DNA of 6,204 nucleotides, from contig DHJG01000202.1 of NCBI GenBank assembly GCA_002404215.1, forward strand, positions 1 through 6,204. Direction: 5' to 3'. This DNA comes from Desulfosporosinus sp. UBA4726. GTDB taxonomy: Bacteria; Bacillota; Desulfitobacteriia; Desulfitobacteriales; Desulfitobacteriaceae. This document shows positions 1-4,159 of the stretch, one piece after another (the first letter of the stretch is position 1; every line of letters begins with the position of its first letter). The translations under genes were made by a program, and so were the position numbers. The notes below the pieces were generated by a model. The model had not been told where the DNA came from. It searched no databases and worked only from the letters and a program-made list of their open reading frames with translations.

Positions 1-128
1 CCAAATCATCCAAACTAATAACGGCCTACAATTTATATTTAAACGTTTTTAAACTGCTTGTGAGGCCCTGGGAGTAGAGCATGAACGAATATTTAGCACT
101 TAGTAATGAGTGAGGTATCGTCAAATAT
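1..128 (+). other. AT-rich upstream region of the membrane-protein gene
   Basis: This stretch holds no long reading frame. It contains a TATATT at 34-39 that could serve as a -10 element, but nothing resembling TTGACA lies 16-18 nt upstream, so I do not call a promoter. A short palindrome AAACGTTT sits near 41-48. The right part holds a 10-codon ORF at 81-113 (listed separately). The ribosome site for the gene at 129 is weak and distant: GAGGT at 112-116, 12 nt before the ATG. Confidence 0.5.
81..113 (+). CDS. possible 10-residue leader peptide (MNEYLALSNE)
   Basis: ATG at 81 is preceded by GGGAG at 70-74 with 6 nt spacing, a better ribosome site than that of the following gene. The frame runs 10 codons to TGA at 111-113, and that stop overlaps the GAGGT that would serve the membrane-protein ATG at 129. 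The two ATGs are in the same frame, separated by this stop. Terminating ribosomes could therefore help initiation at 129 (inference), or the mini-ORF may be a decayed longer N-terminus. No known leader-peptide family is recognised, and the shortness makes chance likely. Confidence 0.25.
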   Translation: MNEYLALSNE

Positions 129-1010
129 ATGAGTTACTTTTGGACTAACACAATATGGTATGTTTTATTAGGCATTTTGACTATAATTGAATTAATTTTC
201 GTTATGCTTAGAGTGGACAACCGCAGGCTAACGATTGCCTTTTACCTAACTTTATTGGGTATTGTCCTTCATTTTGAAACGACAATCTTTATTTTTATGG
301 ATGCGTATGCCTATTATCCAATGATAATTAAAAACCCACCAATGCCAATTGATGATATGCTTATGGGAAATCTTTTTTCCCAGACTTCCGTATCAGCGAC
401 AGCGCTTTTGATTGCAGTTCTTAATTTAAAGTATTATTGGTTTATTATATTTGCCGTGATGTATGGCATCATCGAAGAGTTATTTCTGTCTTTAGGCATC
501 TATAGTCATAATTGGTACCAAACCTGGATGACTGTCGTTGGGTTACCTATATACTTCTGGATAGCAAAAAAAATGTATAAGAAAATCATCAGAGGTATAA
601 AGCCGTTATTCTACTATGGATATATCTATTTAGGGTTATTTCTCCCTAATAGTGTTATCCTGACACATATGTTTTTTATATTGACTAGACATCAAGATTT
701 CAATACAACATTACTTTCCGATCCTGTTAGTAGCCGATTCCTGATATTCTGGGTACATTTTCACCTATTATTTCTTCCAATAATGCTTATGTATTTTCTA
801 GGATTTAAATTTATTTGGAAAGTCCTGGTTATACTGGTGCTTTACCTAATATATTATATTAGTTATAAACTAAATCTGATTTGGATTAAGGAAGGCTGGT
901 TTCTGCCAGTTTCTAGCGCAAATATTTTCGGGATGTACCTATCTGTAGTTATCCTGGATAAATTATATGATTCAAACAGAAGTATGACTGAAAATTCCAA
1001 GGTAAATTAA
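129..1010 (+). CDS. polytopic membrane protein, unknown function (CBO0543-like)
   Basis: A 293-residue protein of unknown function in the cytoplasmic membrane. I see about eight hydrophobic helices, roughly at residues 9-27, 35-57, 84-99, 101-123, 133-147, 161-186, 203-223 and 228-247, with a further weaker one near 258-278. There is no signal peptide, no soluble domain and no obvious catalytic motif. The N-terminal half recalls the CBO0543 family of Firmicutes membrane proteins: LRVDNRR after helix 1, the LLIAVLNLKYYW segment at 93-104, and GIEEL-like and IYSHNWYQTW stretches near 113-133. That assignment comes from memory. Hand counts on sampled lines give about 28-38% GC against about 50% for accA/accD, which suggests separate ancestry. 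The ATG at 129 is the first start after an in-frame TGA at 111-113. Its ribosome site is weak. The TAA overlaps the stop of a convergent small ORF, and no terminator hairpin is seen between them. Confidence 0.85.
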   Translation: MSYFWTNTIWYVLLGILTIIELIFVMLRVDNRRLTIAFYLTLLGIVLHFETTIFIFMDAYAYYPMIIKNPPMPIDDMLMGNLFSQTSVSATALLIAVLNLKYYWFIIFAVMYGIIEELFLSLGIYSHNWYQTWMTVVGLPIYFWIAKKMYKKIIRGIKPLFYYGYIYLGLFLPNSVILTHMFFILTRHQDFNTTLLSDPVSSRFLIFWVHFHLLFLPIMLMYFLGFKFIWKVLVILVLYLIYYISYKLNLIWIKEGWFLPVSSANIFGMYLSVVILDKLYDSNRSMTENSKVN

Positions 1011-1093
1011 ACAGCATAGTCACCTTCGAACCGGTCTATATTTCCACTCCTTCCTTGACCTCTACTCCTTGGTATTGTTGTGTTTCTTGCCAT
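1007..1093 (-). CDS. 28-residue ORF ending in a DUF3006-like N-terminal motif, probably truncated
   Basis: The ATG at 1091-1093 is preceded by a full AGGAGG at 1103-1108 with 9 nt spacing, one of the best ribosome sites in the window, so translation is plausible. The product has a basic, Ser/Gly/Arg-rich first part (MARNTTIPRSRGQGRSG) followed by NIDRFEGDYAV and a stop. From memory, IDRFEG-(D/N)-YAV is the typical start of DUF3006 proteins, small Firmicutes proteins of roughly 70-90 residues. Here the homology stops exactly where the convergent membrane-protein gene ends, because the two stop codons overlap. Beyond the stop no frame continues the DUF3006 pattern. I infer a 3'-truncated gene that kept its start, though a genuine short protein cannot be excluded. 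It lies beyond the tRNA terminator, so it would need its own promoter, which I could not identify. Confidence 0.5.
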   Translation of the reverse strand: MARNTTIPRSRGQGRSGNIDRFEGDYAV

Positions 1094-1242
1094 CGTGTGT
1101 AACCTCCTGTTTATCAGGGAACGTGAACCGTTGCCCTGTAAAAATCTATCGGTCACACTAATTAAAGAATATAACAGTGCAAAAACCAAAAAGAGCTGGT
1201 AATTCCTTACCAACTCTACTAAACCTTGATATTGCTGTGTTT
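1051..1242. repeat. imperfect direct repeat flanking the tRNA terminator
   Basis: CTCTACT-CCTTGGTATTGTTGTGTTT (1060-1085) recurs as CTCTACT-AAA-CCTTGATATTGCTGTGTTT (1214-1242). It differs by two substitutions and a 3-nt insertion. Weaker similarity continues leftwards through TTCCTT (about 1051 and 1203). One copy lies inside the 28-codon minus ORF. The other starts about 10 nt past the tRNA-Leu 3' end and includes one arm of the terminator. The spacing is about 155 nt. It could be a local duplication; no element lies between the copies. Confidence 0.55.
1181..1216 (-). terminator. Rho-independent terminator of the accDA/tRNA-Leu unit
   Basis: On the minus strand a 10-bp stem (GAGTTGGTAA, 1216-1207, with TTACCAGCTC, 1202-1193) contains a single G-U pair and encloses the loop GGAA. 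It is followed directly by TTTTT (1192-1188), then GG and a second run of five T. This is a textbook intrinsic terminator about 35 nt past the tRNA 3' end. It should stop both the tRNA transcript and read-through from accA. Confidence 0.92.
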
Positions 1243-1251
1243 AAATTATTG

Positions 1252-1337
1252 TGGTGGGCGAGGGGGGACTTGAACCCCCACATCCTCACAGATATCGGAT
1301 TTTGAGACCGACGCGTCTGCCATTCCGCCACTCGCCC
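1252..1337 (-). tRNA. tRNA-Leu, anticodon CAA, CCA encoded
   Basis: The gene decodes UUG leucine codons. It has a perfect 7-bp acceptor stem (GGGCGAG with CTCGCCC), discriminator A73 and an encoded CCA (1254-1252). The D arm has the GCG/CGC stem. The anticodon loop is CTCAAAA with CAA at 1304-1302. The long variable arm typical of class II tRNAs pairs ATCT with GGAT around a GTGA loop. The T arm has five G-C pairs around TTCAAGT. The long variable arm with A73 fits leucine. The anticodon stem TCGGT/TCCGA has a T-T mismatch at the pair next to the loop (31-39), which is unusual. It lies 54 nt after the accA stop, with its own promoter and terminator. Confidence 0.97.
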
Positions 1338-1373
1338 AAATTCGTTCGCCAAACGTTGAATGACGACTTGGCT

Positions 1374-1403
1374 ATAATACCATTAACTTAACTATTTAGT
1401 CAA
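1374..1403 (-). promoter_or_regulatory. sigma-A promoter of tRNA-Leu inside the accA 3' end
   Basis: On the minus strand TTGACT (1403-1398, 5 of 6 matches to TTGACA) and TATTAT (1379-1374, 5 of 6 matches to TATAAT) are separated by 18 nt. Initiation near 1367 would give a leader of about 30 nt before the tRNA 5' end at 1337. The -35 box overlaps the last codons of accA, just before its TAG. The tRNA therefore probably has its own strong promoter as well as possible read-through from accDA. Confidence 0.78.
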
Positions 1404-2390
1404 GTCTTTTTCTGAAATTCCTAAAGTCTTTTTGGAATTTTCTTGGTAAACACCAATTGCCCGCAATTTTTGATATCGTTTTTCCTTCAGCACTTCCGGT
1501 TTCTCCGAACGCAGACGCACAAGATACTTTGAGATGACCTGTGATAATTCATCTGCAGTTTGTCTTAAGTCCTTATGAGCTCCACCGAGCGGCTCGCGAA
1601 CTATTTCATCTGCTACCCCAAGTCTTTGCAAATCTTGTGCTGTAAACTTCAAAGCGGCCGCCGCTTCCTTCGCTTTGGTCGTGTCCTTCCAAAGGATAGA
1701 GGCACAGCTTTCCGGGGCAATGACCGAGTAAAAGGAATTTTCAAGCATCAAGACCGCGTTACCCACCCCAAGAGCGAGTGCACCGCCGCTTCCGCCTTCT
1801 CCGATAATCGTACTGATCACTGGGACGCTATAACCAGACATCGCTTGTAAGCACCTGGCAATGGCCTCTCCCTGTCCTCGTTCTTCGGCTGCTAAGTCGC
1901 AGGCTGCTCCGGGAGTATCTATAAACGTCAAGATTGGACGTCCAAACTTTTCAGCCTGATCCATCAGGCGTATCGCTTTATGATATCCTTCTGGATGGGG
2001 CATACCGAAATTACGCTTGATATTCTCCTTCGTACCTTTCCCCTTTACCTGAGCTATAACCGTTACGGGTATTCCGTGAAAAAGAGCGATCCCACCCGCA
2101 ATCGAGCGATCATCTGCAAAAAGCCGGTCCCCTTTGAGCTCTATAAAATCTTCAAATAAAAACGGAATATAGTCGTAAAAATTAGGCCGCTCTGGATGTC
2201 TTGCTATCTGAGCTTTCTGCCAAGGCTCTAGGTTACCGTAAATCTCCTTTTTTAAAAAGGCCACTTTCTTTTCAAGTACAGCAACTTCCTGAGAAAGGTC
2301 AATTTCCTTATCAGCAGAGAATTTCTGAAGTTCCGAAATTTTCTGAACGAGTTGCTCTATTGGTTTTTCAAAATCAAACAGTTGCACCAT
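1392..2390 (-). CDS. accA: acetyl-CoA carboxylase carboxyltransferase, alpha subunit
   Basis: AccA pairs with AccD in the cytoplasmic carboxyltransferase, which moves the carboxyl group from carboxybiotin on BCCP to acetyl-CoA and yields malonyl-CoA for fatty-acid synthesis. The 332-residue product has the family's usual length. It shows an N-terminal helical region (about 1-60), RPNFYDYIPFLFEDFIELKGDR near 68-89, an internal GGIA and Q-V-K-G-K-GT stretch (99-120), AEERGQGEAIAR at 168-179, the glycine-rich GEGGSGGALALGVG at 197-210, and CASILWK at 229-235. The segment GAACDLA (161-167) stands where most AccA proteins have GAYPG, an odd variant. ATG at 2390 has AAGGGG 6 nt upstream and overlaps accD by 17 nt, indicating coupled translation with accD. 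No terminator follows directly, so read-through into tRNA-Leu is likely. Biotin carboxylase and BCCP genes are not in the window. Confidence 0.97.
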   Translation of the reverse strand: MVQLFDFEKPIEQLVQKISELQKFSADKEIDLSQEVAVLEKKVAFLKKEIYGNLEPWQKAQIARHPERPNFYDYIPFLFEDFIELKGDRLFADDRSIAGGIALFHGIPVTVIAQVKGKGTKENIKRNFGMPHPEGYHKAIRLMDQAEKFGRPILTFIDTPGAACDLAAEERGQGEAIARCLQAMSGYSVPVISTIIGEGGSGGALALGVGNAVLMLENSFYSVIAPESCASILWKDTTKAKEAAAALKFTAQDLQRLGVADEIVREPLGGAHKDLRQTADELSQVISKYLVRLRSEKPEVLKEKRYQKLRAIGVYQENSKKTLGISEKDLTK

Positions 2391-3288
2391 ACTGAGCCCC
2401 TTCCTGATGGTACCGTAACAACCGTGCTAGAACGGATCGCATCTGAGCACGTCCCACAATCAGATCAATTAAGCCATGTTCTTGGTTAAACTCAGCCGTC
2501 TGAGCACCCGCCGGAAGTTCTTGTCTCATCGTCTGCTTGATCACACGCGGTCCCGTAAATCCAATTAAGGCATTAGGTTCGGCAATTGCAATATCCCCCA
2601 ATGAAGCATAGCTAGCTGTAACCCCCCCGAACGTGGGATCCGTGAGTACCGAAATATACAACAAGTGGTTTTCAGCTAATCTTCCCAAGGCGGCACTAGT
2701 TTTTGCCATCTGGTAAAGAGAGAGAATTCCTTCTTGCATCCGTGCTCCTCCCGAAGTTGAAAATATAACCACAGGCAAGCGTAAATCAATCGCTTTTTCA
2801 ATCGCCCGGGTAATCTTTTCCCCCACAACGGAGCCCATACTACCCATCATAAAATCGGCCTCATTAAAGACCAGTACGACAGGTATCCCATCAAGCAGAG
2901 CCTGACCAGTCAACACAGCTTCTGTCGTTCCTGACTTCTCCATCGCCTCCATAAGCTTTCCCTGATAACCAGGAAACTCCAGAGGGTCAAGGGAAACTAG
3001 CTCAGCATCCCATTCTTCAAAGCTGTTTTCATCTGCCAATAAAGCTAGGCGTCCCCTCGCCGAAATCCGAAAATGATGCTCACACTTCGTACAAACCCGT
3101 GCGTTTTCTTCGAGGTTTTTGTTAAAGAGAACCTCCCCACACTTTGGGCATTTTGCCCAAAGACCATCGGGCAGTTCTTTCTTACTTGTCGTTGGCTCTT
3201 TCGGAGAAGCATCGGAGGGACCAAGTTTCTGCATCGGAGCAGATTGAATCGTAACATACTTCTTTTTTCTGAATATATCTTTGAACAT
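2374..3288 (-). CDS. accD: acetyl-CoA carboxylase carboxyltransferase, beta subunit
   Basis: AccD is the zinc-binding half of the carboxyltransferase and works with AccA, encoded immediately downstream. The 304-residue length is normal for bacteria. The start MFKDIFRKKKYVTIQ is typical. The four-cysteine zinc ribbon is complete, with CPKC at 47-50 and CTKC at 66-69. The crotonase-fold carboxyltransferase domain follows, with NEADFMMGSMGSVVGEK at 142-158, SGGARMQEG at 179-187 (oxyanion-hole glycines), DPTFGGVTASYASLGD at 217-232 and FTGPRVI at 244-250. ATG at 3288 has GGGGAG 6 nt upstream, placed across the end of the preceding small gene, whose stop is 2 nt away. The 3' end overlaps the accA start by 17 nt. 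I see no missing residue or frame problem. Confidence 0.97.
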   Translation of the reverse strand: MFKDIFRKKKYVTIQSAPMQKLGPSDASPKEPTTSKKELPDGLWAKCPKCGEVLFNKNLEENARVCTKCEHHFRISARGRLALLADENSFEEWDAELVSLDPLEFPGYQGKLMEAMEKSGTTEAVLTGQALLDGIPVVLVFNEADFMMGSMGSVVGEKITRAIEKAIDLRLPVVIFSTSGGARMQEGILSLYQMAKTSAALGRLAENHLLYISVLTDPTFGGVTASYASLGDIAIAEPNALIGFTGPRVIKQTMRQELPAGAQTAEFNQEHGLIDLIVGRAQMRSVLARLLRYHQEGAQYGATV

Positions 3289-3290
3289 AG

Positions 3291-3491
3291 TTAACTCCCC
3301 ATTGCGCCAGTGATGATTTCATGCGCTTCTTCCGCCTCAGATTCTGGTACGAGAATTTCGACTGAAGCATGTTCCCCGAGATGGGCTGAGCCAATCGGGC
3401 GAAGCTGAACAAGCATACCTTCACTCGTGAGGATTGTCTTATATTTTTCAGCTATTAACTTATTGGGTGCAATATAAATGACGGTCCACAT
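3291..3491 (-). CDS. DUF2007-like small protein, first gene of the accDA operon
   Basis: A 66-residue soluble protein with no signal peptide or membrane segment. It looks like a small alpha/beta (ferredoxin-like) domain: MWTVIYIAPN (strand), helix 11-24 (AEKYKTILTSEG), MLVQLRPIG (strand), VEILVPESEAEEAHEII (strand and helix). This fits the DUF2007 / putative signal-transducing family as I remember it. Close relatives next to accD in Clostridia are sometimes labelled glutamate decarboxylase, which this length rules out. The ATG at 3491 has AAGGGGG 10 nt upstream. The stop lies 2 nt before the accD start, and accD's ribosome site lies in its last codons, so the two are almost certainly co-translated. 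A role in tuning acetyl-CoA carboxylase is inference from context only. Confidence 0.85.
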   Translation of the reverse strand: MWTVIYIAPNKLIAEKYKTILTSEGMLVQLRPIGSAHLGEHASVEILVPESEAEEAHEIITGAMGS

Positions 3492-3522
3492 ACTGTAAAA
3501 GCCCCCTTATTAAATCCGTATA

Positions 3523-3552
3523 ATGATACCATAAAACCTTCTGATTGTGCAA
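3523..3552 (-). promoter_or_regulatory. probable promoter of the DUF2007-accD-accA operon
   Basis: On the minus strand TTGCAC (3552-3547) and TATCAT (3528-3523, 5 of 6 matches to TATAAT) are separated by 18 nt. The -35 keeps only TTG of the consensus. An overlapping alternative -10, CATTAT, lies at 3525-3520. The TTGCAC box overlaps the T-rich tail of the coaD terminator. Initiation would give a leader of about 25 nt, too short for a riboswitch. No FapR-like palindrome was recognised. Confidence 0.5.
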
Positions 3553-3573
3553 CAAAGGGGATATTCTATCCCC
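3550..3573 (-). terminator. probable intrinsic terminator after coaD
   Basis: Two nt past the coaD TAA, the minus strand forms a perfect 7-bp stem, GGGGATA (3573-3567) with TATCCCC (3563-3557), around a GAA loop, followed by TTTGTTG. The stem is strong but the T-run is short and broken, so termination may be partial and allow read-through from dnaE-coaD into accDA. Confidence 0.6.
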
Positions 3574-3575
3574 CA

Positions 3576-4106
3576 TTACTTAACGATGCTCCGATTAGCA
3601 TATTTCGCGATGAGTGCCTTTTCAACATGTGGAGGCACAAAATCCGAAATCCCCCCATTCAAACTAGCTGCCCATTTAATTGCACTGGAACTAATAAAGG
3701 AGAATTGACTTTGAGTCATAAGAAAAATCGTTTCAATATCTGGAGCAATCTTTTTGTTCATTAAGGCAAGTTGAAATTCATATTCAAAATCGGATAAGGC
3801 GCGAAGTCCACGAAGAATGGCTACCGCTCCGCATTGCCGTGCAAACTCAACCGTTAATCCTTCAAAAACACAGACACTAACCTTGCTCATGTCTTTAGTT
3901 GCTTCCAAGAGCAACTCCAACCTCTCTTCGAGCGAAAACAACGAAACCTTGTTACTATCGGTAGCAATGGCAATGGTCACGCCGTCAAACAACTCTTTCG
4001 CTCGAATTAAAATATCGAGATGTCCATTGGTAATTGGATCAAATGTTCCCGGATAAATCGCAGTACGCAAACTTGTTGTGCTCCTTTTTATTTCAGGATA
4101 TTTCAT
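3576..4106 (-). CDS. coaD: phosphopantetheine adenylyltransferase (PPAT)
   Basis: CoaD catalyses ATP + 4'-phosphopantetheine to dephospho-CoA + PPi, the penultimate step of coenzyme A synthesis in the cytoplasm. The product shows the nucleotidyltransferase signature GTFDPITNGH (20-29, with the catalytic histidine in the NGH position), LFSLEERLELL (56-66), RGLRALSDFEYE (99-110) and FISSSAIK (137-144). From ATG at 4106 it has 176 residues, about 12 more than usual. An in-frame TTG at 4068-4070 gives the canonical start (M)RTAIYPGTFDP and 164 residues. Both starts have ribosome sites: AAGGAG 5 nt before the ATG, AAAGGAG 10 nt before the TTG. I list the longer form, but the shorter fits the family. 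Departures from the norm include W145 where KE is usual after ISSS, and TQSQFSF for the more common TSSEYSF type, so this may be a divergent paralog. It lies 53 nt after dnaE with no terminator between. Confidence 0.93.
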   Translation of the reverse strand: MKYPEIKRSTTSLRTAIYPGTFDPITNGHLDILIRAKELFDGVTIAIATDSNKVSLFSLEERLELLLEATKDMSKVSVCVFEGLTVEFARQCGAVAILRGLRALSDFEYEFQLALMNKKIAPDIETIFLMTQSQFSFISSSAIKWAASLNGGISDFVPPHVEKALIAKYANRSIVK

Positions 4107-4159
4107 GGGTTCTCCTTAAAAGTCAATAATCCTGCTAGCGACGATTTCTCTTTAGCAAA

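Noticed and set aside
1007..1213. Longer version of the small minus ORF starting at TTG 1213
   Set aside because: The extra 40 codons run through the terminator hairpin and lack a ribosome site. The ATG at 1093 has a perfect AGGAGG.
1..1251. Second copy of the tRNA-Leu 3' end as an attachment site
   Set aside because: I scanned for the tRNA 3' sequence in the left region and found no copy. If one exists it is outside the window.
1158..1352. Minus-strand open frame of 64 codons across the tRNA
   Set aside because: It translates the tRNA-Leu gene itself and the terminator behind it. Such frames are a known artefact.
1348..1372. Interrupted inverted repeat GCCAA...TTGGC between the tRNA promoter and the tRNA
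   Set aside because: Only 5 bp plus a 3-bp inner match. It could be a weak operator or leader hairpin, but chance is as likely.
1373..1378. TATAAT on the plus strand
   Set aside because: No -35 element at suitable distance and no plus-strand gene downstream. It is the complement of the tRNA promoter region.
3492..3575. Riboswitch or FapR operator upstream of the accDA operon
   Set aside because: The gap is only 84 nt and is filled by the terminator and promoter. No known aptamer or FapR-type palindrome was seen.
3817..4056. Plus-strand open frame antisense to coaD
   Set aside because: No ribosome site and no protein-like sequence. The real gene on the other strand has every PPAT motif. Other plus-strand frames over accA, accD and dnaE were rejected likewise.
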